NCBI GenBank assembly: GCA_012034405.1 | Contig: JAAVLZ010000005.1 | Span: 62,001 to 126,000, forward strand | Length of the DNA: 64,000 nucleotides | Origin: Oscillospiraceae bacterium HV4-5-C5C | Lineage (GTDB): Bacteria > Bacillota > Clostridia > Saccharofermentanales > Fastidiosipilaceae | Direction of reading: 5' to 3' | Shown: one piece after another, positions 43,928 to 53,698 of the stretch | How positions within the stretch are numbered: position 1 is the stretch's first letter | Layout of the letters: each line of letters opens with the position of its first letter | Notes under the pieces: model-generated | What the model was told of the DNA's origin: nothing | The model's database searches: none | Seen by the model: only the letters and a program-made list of their open reading frames with translations | Translations under genes and position numbers: made by a program

Positions 43928-45343
43928 TCAGCTGTTCTCCTGAGAGATAGCTGTATTCATTTCTTCGGCTACTGATTTGCAGACACTTTCCATCTGGGAG
44001 GTATCTGTCCAGGCAGTCACAAAGGCCTGATTGGCAGCATCTTCCCACACCGTTGTTTTATAGGTATACGGACGCAAGATCAATTCGTTGGTAGCATCGC
44101 CAGTCTTTTCAGTTGTTACGTCAAGGTAAGCTTGAAGGTTAAACAGATCTGTGTTTTGGGCCCAGGCATCAGAAGTATTCAGATAAGCTGACATAGTGAC
44201 GCCCAATTCAGCCTGTTTTAATTGCATGTCCTTACTGCCCAGCCACTCCAGTAATTTCCAGCAGTCATCCGGTCGTTTACTGGTAGCAGATGCAGTCCAT
44301 CCTAAGCCATTGCAAATAGATGCTCTCGTGTTAGTGGAAGCAGCATATGGTATAACCGCCACATCGCAATTTTCCGCAACGTATTCATTGCTCTTGAAAG
44401 CAGGAACCATCCAGGAACCTTGAGTTGTCATGGCTACGGTACCAGATTCAAACAGCACATCATCACCGGTTTCAGACATGGTCGTCACGTCAGGGCAGGT
44501 ATCCGCCACAATTTTGCCCACCAGTTCCATAGCTTCAATTGTTGTAGGATCATCATAAGCAGAGGTTTTCTTGTCATCAGACAAAACCTTACCACCCATG
44601 GAATAAATAACATTGTAGTAACCGGCCTGGTTATTACTGGGACTCAGCGTGAATCCGTATTGAGAACCATCAGATTTGGTCAGTTTTTTAGCGTTTTCAT
44701 ATAAGTCATCCCATGTCCAGGTATCATCCGGATAAGATAAGCCGGCTTCGTCAAACATAGTCTTGTTATACCACAGAGCAATCGTGTCATAATCTTTGGG
44801 GATACCGTATGTGGATCCGTCATAAGTATAAAGATCGGTTATCTCGCTCATATAATTGCTCAGATCTATTTCTGTACTATCAGCAATATAATCATCCAAT
44901 TTTAAGAGCAAGCCGTTTTTCATATACATCTGTGAGACATTTGAGTGCATCCACATGACATCAGGTAATTCGCCCGCCTGAGCTGCCGCTTCAAGCAAGG
45001 TCCAGTAACTGTCCCAGCTTTTTACCTGTAAGTCTGTTTTGATACCGGTTTTTTCAGTGAATTCATCCAGAATTTCTTGAATACCCGGCTGCTGGTTGGT
45101 ATCCCATATCAGTACTTCCAGCGCGTCAGATGAGCCAGACGGGGTCAGAGAGTCTTCTGTTGTTTCAGTTGTATCAGCTCCTGTCGTCTCAGTCGCTGTA
45201 TCTGAGTTGTCAGCACTGGTGGCTGCAGCAGCTGCAGTTGTCGTGGTGGTGGCACTGCTCGAACTGTCTGAAGATCCACATGCAGTCATTGTCAGAGTCA
45301 TAGCTCCAGCCAGAAGCGCAGCCATAATTCCTTTCGTTTTCAT
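43928..45343 (-). CDS. Sugar ABC solute-binding lipoprotein (family 1)
   Basis: Lipobox MTAC at about residues 19-22, then a Ser/Thr/Ala/Glu-rich linker to about residue 68. The binding domain follows (EVLIWDTNQQPGIQEILDEFTEKTGIKTDLQVKSWDSYWTLLEAAAQAGELPDVMWMH). AGGAGG is well placed before the ATG. First gene of its operon; the sugar is unknown. The regulatory region is shared with the divergent AraC gene. Confidence 0.93.
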   Translation of the reverse strand: MKTKGIMAALLAGAMTLTMTACGSSDSSSSATTTTTAAAAATSADNSDTATETTGADTTETTEDSLTPSGSSDALEVLIWDTNQQPGIQEILDEFTEKTGIKTDLQVKSWDSYWTLLEAAAQAGELPDVMWMHSNVSQMYMKNGLLLKLDDYIADSTEIDLSNYMSEITDLYTYDGSTYGIPKDYDTIALWYNKTMFDEAGLSYPDDTWTWDDLYENAKKLTKSDGSQYGFTLSPSNNQAGYYNVIYSMGGKVLSDDKKTSAYDDPTTIEAMELVGKIVADTCPDVTTMSETGDDVLFESGTVAMTTQGSWMVPAFKSNEYVAENCDVAVIPYAASTNTRASICNGLGWTASATSKRPDDCWKLLEWLGSKDMQLKQAELGVTMSAYLNTSDAWAQNTDLFNLQAYLDVTTEKTGDATNELILRPYTYKTTVWEDAANQAFVTAWTDTSQMESVCKSVAEEMNTAISQENS

Positions 45344-45706
45344 TTGGCGTCCTCCTCATTTATTTGCATTGGCTGTAGATCAAAGATCCTCGACCATATG
45401 CATATTTAATGTATCTACAGGCTAAGGTCGAGCTGACTTTTTGTAAATGGATTAATGTGTTTTTGATATGGTTCAATGTCAGATTCCACATAGAGTATTA
45501 TACTGGCACTGCTCCATATCTTTTTTACTATTTATAATATATATTTTTATCAGTTCTTTTTTTTATGTCAATCAACAGCATTATTATTATAGGTTACTTA
45601 TTTAACCGTATTTTAAATGAGATTTATATTCACAAATTATGCCTTGCAGACATTATGCAGATATCTTATCCTGTTTTATGACAAGAGCACAAAGGATGTG
45701 GCTGAT
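45344..45706. promoter_or_regulatory. Divergent regulatory region between sugar importer and AraC regulator
   Basis: 363 bases, very AT-rich on the right. CTGTAGAT (45373-45380) and ATCTACAG (45413-45420) are perfect 8-bp inverted repeats 32 bases apart. CGACC/GGTCG (45391-45395, 45426-45430) interleave with them. A minus-strand TATAAT (45502-45497) lacks a -35, as expected for an activator-dependent promoter. Confidence 0.5.
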
Positions 45707-46624
45707 ATGGATAAATGTGTAGGTTTCACAAAAAGTAAAGAATATATTTGTCTTGAAGATCTAGCGCATTCCAATACTTTCAGTTCTTTTGAATCAGTTG
45801 TGCTGGATTACTGTGGTCTCGAGCAATGCGCTCCCGGACATCATTTTGGTCCTTACATTCGCAAAAACTATGTGATCCACGTGGTCCTGAACGGTAGCGG
45901 TAAATTCACCAATCAGTGTGGAAGTTTCACGCTGAGGCAGGGGCAGGCTTTTCTCATCCGCCCGAATGAGTCAACCGTTTATCAGGCAGATCACAGTGTG
46001 CCCTGGCAGTACTGCTGGATTGGCTTTCATGGCTACAGAAGCAAGGAATATCTGAATAGTATGGGCTTTACCGAATTTAACCCGGTTATTAACGTTGATG
46101 AATACAATCGGATTCAGACAGTTATTCTCCAGATCCTTGATGCCGGTAGCCTCTGTCCAGCTGATGAATTATTCAGGATGAGTGGCTTGCTGGCAATCCT
46201 GGGGATTCTCATCAAAGGCAATTCCGACGACCAGCCTTCTGAAACCTGTAAAAACAATATATACGTCAAGTTTGCGATTGATTACATGCGGCACAATTTT
46301 CAGAAGAAATTCAAAATCAGCGACCTGGCCGATGAAATTGGAATCAGCCGTTCCTACCTGACACAGGAGTTCAAAGCCATAACCCATATGTCACCGCAGG
46401 ATTTTCTGATCAATCTTCGCATGGAGAGCGCGGCGCACCAGCTCAGCTGTGGGAATCATGCTGTATCTGAAATAGCGACGCAGTCCGGGTATGAGGATGC
46501 CTTGACATTCTCTAAAAGCTTCAAGAAAAAATACGGAGTCAGCCCCAGTGAATACCGAAAAAACAAGTCCTACCTGCTCTGCGAAGAAGAGAAGGGGCAG
46601 TACAAAAATACCGTACCGCTGTAG
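45707..46624 (+). CDS. AraC-family transcriptional regulator
   Basis: A cupin domain (APGHHFGPYIRKNYVIHVVLNGSGKF, then LRQGQAFLIRPNESTVY and WQYCWIGFHGY) comes before a two-motif AraC DNA-binding domain (FKISDLADEIGISRSYLTQEFKAI and AVSEIATQSGYEDALTFSKSFKKKYGVSPSEYR). The frame is open from 45617, but ATG 45707, with AAAGGA ten bases upstream, is the likely start. It is divergent from the third importer operon, its probable target. Confidence 0.92.
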   Translation: MDKCVGFTKSKEYICLEDLAHSNTFSSFESVVLDYCGLEQCAPGHHFGPYIRKNYVIHVVLNGSGKFTNQCGSFTLRQGQAFLIRPNESTVYQADHSVPWQYCWIGFHGYRSKEYLNSMGFTEFNPVINVDEYNRIQTVILQILDAGSLCPADELFRMSGLLAILGILIKGNSDDQPSETCKNNIYVKFAIDYMRHNFQKKFKISDLADEIGISRSYLTQEFKAITHMSPQDFLINLRMESAAHQLSCGNHAVSEIATQSGYEDALTFSKSFKKKYGVSPSEYRKNKSYLLCEEEKGQYKNTVPL

Positions 46625-47788
46625 TCAGACCGGCTTGACCTCCAATGGTCTGACCCTGGTAGTAAACGCATAAAACGAGCCCAGGAACAGCAACATAGAT
46701 AGCGGCAGAAAACGAATACTACTGCCATAACCGAATTTATCAATCAGCTGACCGAACAATAAATTGAAGAGTATATCTGCCAATGATCCCATGCTGATGA
46801 TAAGGCCGGCAGCGCGGTTAACCTGTTCCGGCCTGAAATACAAGCGGATCATCATAACCAGCGTGGGATAAATGATGGCAATGAAAAAGCCGCTGACCGA
46901 CCAGATCAGGATAGTTCTGGCGCCGCCCCAGGCTCCCACAACATAAAAAGCACTGCCCAATAAAGCAAACAGGCGCAGGCAACGCAGCAATCCCAGCTTA
47001 TCAATTAACGGAGACAGCAGCAGCCGTCCAGCCATGACGCCCAGGAAAAACAGTGCCAGATAACGAGCCGCAGCCGCCTGACTTAAATTCAGATACCGGG
47101 TAGCATACACCACCATCCAATTCAGCACCCGGTGTTCAGCGATACAGTAGAAACCAAAGATAAGGATTAACGGCAGGAGCAGGCGCCAGCTCAGTGAGCA
47201 GCCGGGTTTAGCAGTACGGTCATACTGAGTCGCAGGCAATTGACAGCCCAGTAACAGAAAAAAAGACAGCGCGCCTAACAACAGCAGCCCCAGATTGACT
47301 TGCTGCCAAAAATTATAGTTATCTGCCCGTATTCCCATCAAAGACTGACTGCCGCTGGTTCCTATACCTTGAATAAAGAAAAGAAAACTGACAAAAAAGC
47401 CTGGCGAAGCAGTAAATAAGATCGGCGTAAAGAGGTTGATCAGAGTATTAAGCAGGGTTGATGATCCCATCACCAGCAGCATTCCGACCAGCAGCCAGAT
47501 ATAATTCCTGGTCAGGGTAAAGATCGCCAGCGCCAGCATCCAGATCAGGACCTGCCGGACCCGCTTAGGCCGGAATTGATTGCTGAACCGGCTGCCCAGT
47601 AACAGGAAAACCAGGTTCCCGGCATAACTCACTGTGACAATCAGTCCCAGCTGTGTATTATCCAGTTGAAACTGCTTCTGAAAGACGGCTGAAAAGATCC
47701 CCCTGAGGCTGTCACTGCTGCCTAGGCCCAGCATCAGAAGCATAAATACGCTATATACCAGCCGGCGGTTATGCTCACCCTGCCGCAT
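46625..47788 (-). CDS. Major facilitator superfamily transporter
   Basis: 387 residues with 12 predicted helices. The MFS motif A-like loop after helix 2 is LGSRFSNQFRPKRV, and a related loop AGRLLLSPLIDKLGLL occurs in the second half. Drug/sugar-type MFS proteins share this; no substrate clue is visible. Its stop codon abuts the AraC stop codon (no gap). GAGGG lies eight bases before the ATG. It is probably co-transcribed with the dehydrogenase gene upstream (43-base gap). Confidence 0.9.
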   Translation of the reverse strand: MRQGEHNRRLVYSVFMLLMLGLGSSDSLRGIFSAVFQKQFQLDNTQLGLIVTVSYAGNLVFLLLGSRFSNQFRPKRVRQVLIWMLALAIFTLTRNYIWLLVGMLLVMGSSTLLNTLINLFTPILFTASPGFFVSFLFFIQGIGTSGSQSLMGIRADNYNFWQQVNLGLLLLGALSFFLLLGCQLPATQYDRTAKPGCSLSWRLLLPLILIFGFYCIAEHRVLNWMVVYATRYLNLSQAAAARYLALFFLGVMAGRLLLSPLIDKLGLLRCLRLFALLGSAFYVVGAWGGARTILIWSVSGFFIAIIYPTLVMMIRLYFRPEQVNRAAGLIISMGSLADILFNLLFGQLIDKFGYGSSIRFLPLSMLLFLGSFYAFTTRVRPLEVKPV

Positions 47789-47831
47789 TGTCCAAACCCT
47801 CAGTCAGAAATTTTCTACAGCAAGACCACAG

Positions 47832-49340
47832 TCAGTCACGCCGGAAGATATCCCGAGTATAGACCTTCTGCTTCACATCATCCAGACAGCGGTCATAGCG
47901 ATTCGCAATAATAGCCTGGCTTTTTTGTTTAAAAGCCGTCAGATCATTAACCACCCGGCTGCCAAAAAAAGTACTCCCATCTGGCAGAGATGGTTCATAA
48001 ATAATCACGGTGGCGCCTTTTGCTTTGATCCGCTTCATAACTCCCTGGATTGAGGATTGACGGAAGTTATCAGAGTTAGATTTCATGGTCAGCCGGTACA
48101 CGCCAATCACCACTTCATGCTCTTTATCTGCCGAGTATACTGCTGACGGACCATAGGCGCCGGCTAGTTCAAGCACCCGGTCGGCAATATAGTCCTTGCG
48201 CGTCCGGTTGGATTCAACAATGGCAGCGATCAGATTTTCCGGCACATCGCGGTAATTAGCCAGCAGCTGTTTGGTATCTTTGGGCAGACAGTAGCCACCA
48301 TAACCAAATGAAGGATTGTTATAGTGGGTGCCGATCCGCGGATCCAGGCACACTCCCTCAATGATTTCCCTTGTATCAAGCTGTTTACTCTCTGCATAGG
48401 TGTCTAATTCATTAAAGAACGAAACGCGCAGCGCCAGATAAGTATTGGCGAAAAGCTTGACTGCCTCCGCCTCTGAAAAGCCCATAAACAATGTTTCGAT
48501 ATCCGTTTTCAGCGCGCCCTGCTGCAAAAGTACCGCAAACTCATGGGCTGACGCCAGCATCTGGGAATCAGCGGCGTTTACCCCGACAATGATCCGTGAC
48601 GGATACAAATTATCATAAAGCGCTTTTGATTCCCGTAAGAACTCCGGACTGAACAAAAGCTTATCTGTGTGATACTTCTGGCTGGCCGCCGCCGTAAAGC
48701 CAACCGGAACCGTTGATTTGATGACCATTACCGCCTGAGGATTGACCTCTGCAACTAATTTAATCACAGCCTCAACCGCGCTGGTATCAAAATAGTCTTT
48801 TTGCGGGTCGTAGTTAGTCGGTGCGGCAATAATAACATAATCAGCCTGCCGGTAAGCCGCGCTTCCGTCCAAGGTAGCGGTGAGCTGCAACGGTCTTTCC
48901 GCCAGATATTTTTCCAGATAATCATCCTGAATGGGAGATTTTTTCTGGTTAATCAACCTGACCTTTTCAGGGACGATATCTACCGCCGTCACCAGATGGT
49001 GCTGAGCCAGCAAAACAGCGGCCGACAAACCGACATATCCGGTTCCTGCGACTGCCACCCGCCGCTGAGGCGGCGTAACCGCTTTCGCCTCTGCCGCTGT
49101 TGGGGTTTCCTGAAAAGCAGCAGCGGGGTCGAAGCTCAGTACCTGACTTAAGCGCTCCAGTTGTGGCAGGGACGGTACATAGCTGCCAGCCTCCAGACGG
49201 CTTAGCATACTCCGGTTTATACCGGCCAGCTGGGCGACCTGTTGTTGCGTCAGATTAAGCTTTTTCCGCCGTTCCTGGATCAGGGCGGCTAAGGGTTTGG
49301 CGGCATAGGTTTTCATATCAGACCTGCTTTCTTCGCTCAT
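47832..49340 (-). CDS. ugd: HTH domain fused to UDP-glucose 6-dehydrogenase
   Basis: Residues about 17-72 form an XRE-type helix-turn-helix ([44 protein letters not shown]). After an Ala-rich linker, a complete short-form UDP-glucose dehydrogenase starts at [14 protein letters not shown] (GTGYVG 99-104). It has KSTVPVGFT, the catalytic C351 in [19 protein letters not shown] and the C-terminal VVIGVYRL block. The enzyme core resembles E. coli Ugd. It oxidises UDP-glucose to UDP-glucuronate with NAD+. The DNA-binding extension is unusual and suggests self-regulation or control of neighbouring polysaccharide genes. The start is ATG 49340 or ATG 49316. Confidence 0.9.
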   Translation of the reverse strand: MSEESRSDMKTYAAKPLAALIQERRKKLNLTQQQVAQLAGINRSMLSRLEAGSYVPSLPQLERLSQVLSFDPAAAFQETPTAAEAKAVTPPQRRVAVAGTGYVGLSAAVLLAQHHLVTAVDIVPEKVRLINQKKSPIQDDYLEKYLAERPLQLTATLDGSAAYRQADYVIIAAPTNYDPQKDYFDTSAVEAVIKLVAEVNPQAVMVIKSTVPVGFTAAASQKYHTDKLLFSPEFLRESKALYDNLYPSRIIVGVNAADSQMLASAHEFAVLLQQGALKTDIETLFMGFSEAEAVKLFANTYLALRVSFFNELDTYAESKQLDTREIIEGVCLDPRIGTHYNNPSFGYGGYCLPKDTKQLLANYRDVPENLIAAIVESNRTRKDYIADRVLELAGAYGPSAVYSADKEHEVVIGVYRLTMKSNSDNFRQSSIQGVMKRIKAKGATVIIYEPSLPDGSTFFGSRVVNDLTAFKQKSQAIIANRYDRCLDDVKQKVYTRDIFRRD

Positions 49341-49437
49341 GGCTATCAGCCTGAATCAGTTGAAGAGCTTCAGGCTTTGTTGTTCACAGCAACGTTCGTA
49401 ATCGTTTAATAGATATACCCTCCAAGATTTCCTCATA

Positions 49438-49446
49438 TTATATCAT
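49438..49446 (-). promoter_or_regulatory. Extended -10 promoter of the HTH-ugd gene
   Basis: The minus strand reads TGATATAAT, an extended -10. TTGATA (49464-49459) lies 15 bases upstream, a short spacer. This fits a leader of about 90 bases. Confidence 0.45.
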
Positions 49447-49547
49447 AATTCAGTAAGTATCAACTGCTGCAAGCAATCGATGTTTTTATCAGCAACATCG
49501 CTAAGAAATGCGAAGCATATTACAGCTGCTTCAGATTCTATGCAAGT

Positions 49548-51086
49548 TCAATGCTGAACGTTAAACACCTTAAATTCGCCAAAGCTGGCAACTTCTTCGC
49601 ACCAGTCCAGCTGACCCTCATATAAGCCGGGAAATTGGATGTTCAGAGCGTCCATATTGCCGTATCCACCCGGCTGCGGCACCACCAGATAATCTACTTG
49701 GTTACCGATCGGATCCTCTAAAGCTTCCTCATAATTCACACTGCAGCTGGTGATAAGATCATCAAAACGGTCCAGATTCATGATGGTATAGTAGGTTCTG
49801 AATGAATCCATCAGGATGGTTTCATGCTTAAGCTCCGAGTTGATGTAATAAGCTAATTCCAGTGAGCGAGGCGGCACTGAGAGAGTTGTATCCTCCTTCA
49901 TAATCGAATCATGCTGCAGCGCCCAGCCAAAATACAGCCCATTAATCACTAGAGCCAGCGCCAGAATAACGGCAGCGGTTCTGAGTGTAAGCCGGCGCAG
50001 ACGCTTTAACAGATAGGGAATCCAAGCCATAGCAATTACTAAGGGATAGCTTAGATAGCGAACATAACCTTCTGATTTCTGCCGGCTGATCATCAGCAGT
50101 TGAAAAGCGGTAAGGGCCAGAGTCGTGATGCTGATTTTCAGGCTGTCCAGTGTAGCCAGACTTCTATCCGTGACCCTGACGATTAACAGGGCAGCAAACA
50201 TAAACAGGAAAGGCCAGACCCGGATCCATTCATAGCTCAGGGCTCCCCAGAATCCACCGTAATCCATGTAGTAACTGGAGGTCGCATTCATAGAATAGCC
50301 TGAGTTCATAAAATAGATCGGATTACCGGTTATCGCCAAGTTATAGACGATCCAGACCAGAACTGTATATATCATTGGGAGAAAGGTAACCCACAGCGTG
50401 CTTTCCATGTAGAAAAACAACTCTTTTTCAGGCTGATCAGCCCAAAGCTGTTTTTCACTGGTGCTTGTACTCATGTGGATGCACATCACGAATGCTACAG
50501 CAAGGGCAAATGGGATGGCTTCATAGCGGCTCAGGAATAAGCCGACAAAGCTGAAGCCCATTTTAATCAGGTGTTTGGCTGAGCCATTATCCAGCCATTG
50601 TGACAGACAGCAAATGATACTGACGGCAAAAGCATAATAGAAAATCTCGCTCATACCATTAGCGCCATAAAAAAACACGTAGGGATTAAAGCAGCTCAGC
50701 AAGGTAAGGGTAAGACTGATCAGAGAGGGCACCTTCAATTTCTGAAAAGTAGACAGCAGTGTTTGCCCCATCCAGCCTGCCATCAAAGCCGTAATAATCG
50801 CTGCGCCGACGCCCCTGGTAACAAAGGGCCGCCACAGCTTGGCCAGCGCAACAAATGGTAGTTGCAGCAGACTTGGCAGCGGATTCCACACCAATCCCAT
50901 GGACGTTAAGCGATATGGCTTAATAAACAGAACATAAAAGGCATTTGCTGTCCGGCTGACGGCATCACCCAGGAGTAAATTCTGACCATAGCCCAGATAA
51001 ATCCCCCAAGCTGCTTCAGAAATAAAAATCAAAAAGAAAATCGCGACAGGCAGTTGCTTTTCGGCTCTACCAGAAGATTTAAGCAT
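49548..51086 (-). CDS. GT-C-like polytopic membrane protein, paralogue of the one at 25853-27397
   Basis: 512 residues with the same helix plan and the same soluble tail as the other copy. Long stretches are shared: SRTANAFYVLF, KPYRLTSMGLVWNPLPS, FNPYVFFYGANGMSE, PIYFMNSGYSMNA and YGNMDALNIQ. Predicted to transfer a lipid-linked sugar outside the membrane, as inferred for the paralogue. It sits between the HTH-ugd gene and a DPM1-like GT2, the expected supplier of its donor. AGGAG lies nine bases before the ATG. Confidence 0.72.
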   Translation of the reverse strand: MLKSSGRAEKQLPVAIFFLIFISEAAWGIYLGYGQNLLLGDAVSRTANAFYVLFIKPYRLTSMGLVWNPLPSLLQLPFVALAKLWRPFVTRGVGAAIITALMAGWMGQTLLSTFQKLKVPSLISLTLTLLSCFNPYVFFYGANGMSEIFYYAFAVSIICCLSQWLDNGSAKHLIKMGFSFVGLFLSRYEAIPFALAVAFVMCIHMSTSTSEKQLWADQPEKELFFYMESTLWVTFLPMIYTVLVWIVYNLAITGNPIYFMNSGYSMNATSSYYMDYGGFWGALSYEWIRVWPFLFMFAALLIVRVTDRSLATLDSLKISITTLALTAFQLLMISRQKSEGYVRYLSYPLVIAMAWIPYLLKRLRRLTLRTAAVILALALVINGLYFGWALQHDSIMKEDTTLSVPPRSLELAYYINSELKHETILMDSFRTYYTIMNLDRFDDLITSCSVNYEEALEDPIGNQVDYLVVPQPGGYGNMDALNIQFPGLYEGQLDWCEEVASFGEFKVFNVQH

Positions 51087-51175
51087 ACTTACCAGCTCCT
51101 GCAGCTAAAGTCTGCTAAGTGAGACCTTAATAATATAGCTCAGCTCAGCGTCAGACAAAACCTCCGGCCATCCAG

Positions 51176-51910
51176 TTATCCGCCGGATTTATGTAAGCTG
51201 GATCTGAAGGCAGAAAAATCGCGCAGCGCTTGCCAGCCGATTCTGAAGATTTTTTTCAGGTTGATCGTATTGCTGCCACCTTGTCTTGCCCTGAATGTAA
51301 TGGGTAAAAACAGGATCGGATCTTTATAAAATTCTCCCAGTACCACCAGCATCACATTGGGTAAGTTGTAATCTTGCGGCAGCAGCGGCAGGTAGCGTTT
51401 AAGGTAGTCTGACTGCATTAACCGAAAAGGGGCATTGGTATCCGGCACTTTAACCTTAAAGTAGCCGCGGACAATCAGACAAAGTACCTTTTCAACCCAA
51501 GCCCTGGCCGCGCCGTCGCCGCGCTTGACCCGATTACCAAAGATTGCGGCGTGGGTCTGTCGTTGCCGCCAGAAAGCCTCAAACTCTTCCGGCAAGGTCT
51601 GCCCATCGGCATCTGTCTGAAAAATATACTGTGCCCCCTGCTCCAGCGCATATTGGTATCCATAGATCAGGCTGGGTCCGTGCCCTTGATTGGGTTTTGT
51701 CCGGACCTCCAGCAAAGGATACTGTGCCTGCATAGCCAGCGCGACTTCAGCGGTCCGATCCCGGCTGCCATCATTAATCAGCAGTAAGCGTGAATGACGA
51801 TCCCCGTCATGACGTTGAATCACGGGATACCAGTCTTGAAGAAGCTGTCTGATATTGTCTTCTTCATTGTATGCGGGGATGACGATGTAAAGCACATCCT
51901 TTGTCTCCAT
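51176..51910 (-). CDS. DPM1-like GT2 glycosyltransferase, no membrane domain
   Basis: 244 residues, catalytic domain only: IVIPAYNEEDNIRQLLQ, LLINDGSRDRT, FQTDADGQTLPEEFEAF (DxD). The C-terminal FRARQGGSNTINLKKIF matches the DPM1-type acceptor loop (RxGxS/T-N). The family transfers a sugar to a polyprenyl phosphate. Unlike the enzyme at 29099-30082 it lacks C-terminal helices, as in short DPM1 forms. AGGAGG precedes the ATG. It is probably cotranscribed with the GT-C-like gene (89-base gap). Confidence 0.85.
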   Translation of the reverse strand: METKDVLYIVIPAYNEEDNIRQLLQDWYPVIQRHDGDRHSRLLLINDGSRDRTAEVALAMQAQYPLLEVRTKPNQGHGPSLIYGYQYALEQGAQYIFQTDADGQTLPEEFEAFWRQRQTHAAIFGNRVKRGDGAARAWVEKVLCLIVRGYFKVKVPDTNAPFRLMQSDYLKRYLPLLPQDYNLPNVMLVVLGEFYKDPILFLPITFRARQGGSNTINLKKIFRIGWQALRDFSAFRSSLHKSGG

Positions 51911-51981
51911 ATGGCCCTCCTCAGCTTTTCTGCCTGATTTATGTCTATTTTAGCATGAAGCTAAGCCACCGGCTGCTTTTT

Positions 51982-52035
51982 AAAACCGGGACCGGTCTCT
52001 TCCCGCAATTAAGCGCGACTTGAGACCAATCCCGG
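51982..52035 (-). terminator. Terminator of the alpha-glucoside operon
   Basis: CCGGGA and GGTCTC (51986-51999) pair with GAGACC and TCCCGG (52022-52035) around a CC/AA mismatch. TTTT (51985-51982) follows on the minus strand. It is 38 bases after the GH13 stop. Confidence 0.75.
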
Positions 52036-52072
52036 ATTTCTTTTTCACGACGATTAATGAAAGGCCAGCAGT

Positions 52073-53698
52073 TCACCAATGTTTCAGCATAAAGGCCTCA
52101 AACGGACGCAAGGTTTCACCCACTGGTCCTGGATAATTGTGAATTAGGCAGTTAGCTTGCTTCCAGTGTTCCGGTAAAAATTGCGGTCTTTCCTGGGCGT
52201 GAAAGTTCACGACCGTTAATATTTGTTCTGAATCCCACTCACGTACGTACATAAACAGATCAGGATCAGACTCTGCCAGCAGCGTATATGAGCCATCTAT
52301 CAGGGTTGTTTCCTGCTTCCGCAGGTTTATCAGCTTCTGGTAGTAGCAAAAAACCGAATCCGGATCGTCTACCTGAGCAGCCGCGTTAATGTAGCTATAA
52401 TTGGGATTGACTTTTATCCAGGGTTCACCGCTACTGAAACCCGCCTGAGGACTATCGTCCCATTGCATGGGGGTCCGGGCGTTATCGCGTCCACGGGCCT
52501 GAATCGAACGCAGAATATCAGCCGGCGCATAGCCTTCCTCCAGTCTTTCCCGATACAGGTTCAGACTTTCAATGTCCCGGCAATCCTCAAGAGAAAGGTA
52601 TGCATTCGTCATCCCCAGCTCTTCGCCCTGATAAATATAAGGGGTACCCTGGAATCCATACAGCAGGGTGGCCAGCATTTTAGCAGAAACCTCCCGATAG
52701 GCCGGTTTATCACTACCCCAACGAGATACAATGCGCGGCAGATCATGATTATTCCAGAACAAGCTGTTCCAACCACAACCATACAGCTGGCGCTGCCATC
52801 CGGACAGAACTTGTTTTAATCTGACAAGATCCAGCGGAGCTAAATCCCATTTTTGTCCACCTGGTTTTTGGTCCAGACCGATATGCTCAAATTGGAAAAC
52901 CATAGAGAATTCACTGCCATCCGGCTGGCTGAAAAGCCGGGCAATTTGTGGAGTGGCCCCCCAGGTTTCGCCAACGGTCACGTAATCACCGTTGCCAAAT
53001 GTCGCCTGGTTCATCTCCCTGATCAATTCATGCAGTCTGGGGCCATTATTAGTGATACCCAAATCCGGGTCCTTAGCTATCTGGTCAATCACATCCAGTC
53101 TGAAACCGCCTACCCCCCGTTTCATCCACCAACGGATCATGTCATACAGGGCTTCCCGCACGGCAGGGTTATCCCAGTTCAGATCCGGCTGGGCGACTGC
53201 AAACTGATGAAAATAATACTGCTGCAGCTGAGGGACCCATTGCCAGGCGGAACCACCAAAACAAGCCCTCATATCATTAGGTGGTTGACCAGGCTGACCG
53301 TCACGCCAGATGTAAAAGTCATGATAGGGATTGTCCCGACCTTTCAAGGCTTCCTGAAACCAACGATGCCGGTCTGAGGTATGATTCAGAACTAAATCCA
53401 TGATGATACGGATACCGCGAAGCCTGGCCTCCGCAATCAAGCGGTCCATATCAGCCAGGCTGCCAAACATTGGATCTATATCCTGGTAATCAGAAATATC
53501 ATAGCCATTGTCTTCCTGAGGCGAACGATATACCGGAGAGAGCCAGATTGCGTCAACCCCCAGCCGCCGTAGATAGTCCAGCCGCCGGATCAGGCCAGGA
53601 AGGTCTCCCACCCCATCTCCATTAGAATCCTGAAAGCTGCGGGGATATACCTGATAGATCACAGCCTCCTGCCACCAATGATGGGCATTAACAGACAT
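52073..53698 (-). CDS. GH13 oligo-1,6-glucosidase-type alpha-glucosidase
   Basis: 542 residues, start of type HHWWQEAVIYQVYPRSFQDSNGDGVGDLPG. Catalytic blocks: GGFRLDVIDQIAKDP (nucleophile Asp followed by Val), TVGETWGAT (acid Glu) and NHDLPR (third Asp). Val after the nucleophile is the mark of alpha-1,6-specific enzymes, where maltose-type enzymes carry Ala. It therefore probably releases glucose from isomaltose, isomaltotriose or panose. Cytoplasmic. The frame is open to 53749, but AAGGAGG fits ATG 53698. The 5' end overlaps the preceding GH31 gene by 11 bases. Last gene of the operon. Confidence 0.9.
   Translation of the reverse strand: MSVNAHHWWQEAVIYQVYPRSFQDSNGDGVGDLPGLIRRLDYLRRLGVDAIWLSPVYRSPQEDNGYDISDYQDIDPMFGSLADMDRLIAEARLRGIRIIMDLVLNHTSDRHRWFQEALKGRDNPYHDFYIWRDGQPGQPPNDMRACFGGSAWQWVPQLQQYYFHQFAVAQPDLNWDNPAVREALYDMIRWWMKRGVGGFRLDVIDQIAKDPDLGITNNGPRLHELIREMNQATFGNGDYVTVGETWGATPQIARLFSQPDGSEFSMVFQFEHIGLDQKPGGQKWDLAPLDLVRLKQVLSGWQRQLYGCGWNSLFWNNHDLPRIVSRWGSDKPAYREVSAKMLATLLYGFQGTPYIYQGEELGMTNAYLSLEDCRDIESLNLYRERLEEGYAPADILRSIQARGRDNARTPMQWDDSPQAGFSSGEPWIKVNPNYSYINAAAQVDDPDSVFCYYQKLINLRKQETTLIDGSYTLLAESDPDLFMYVREWDSEQILTVVNFHAQERPQFLPEHWKQANCLIHNYPGPVGETLRPFEAFMLKHW

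Noticed and set aside
25853-51086. The two GT-C-like genes as a sign of a large mobile duplication
   Set aside because: Neighbours differ at both copies, and no flanking repeats or transposase were found; gene-level duplication is enough.
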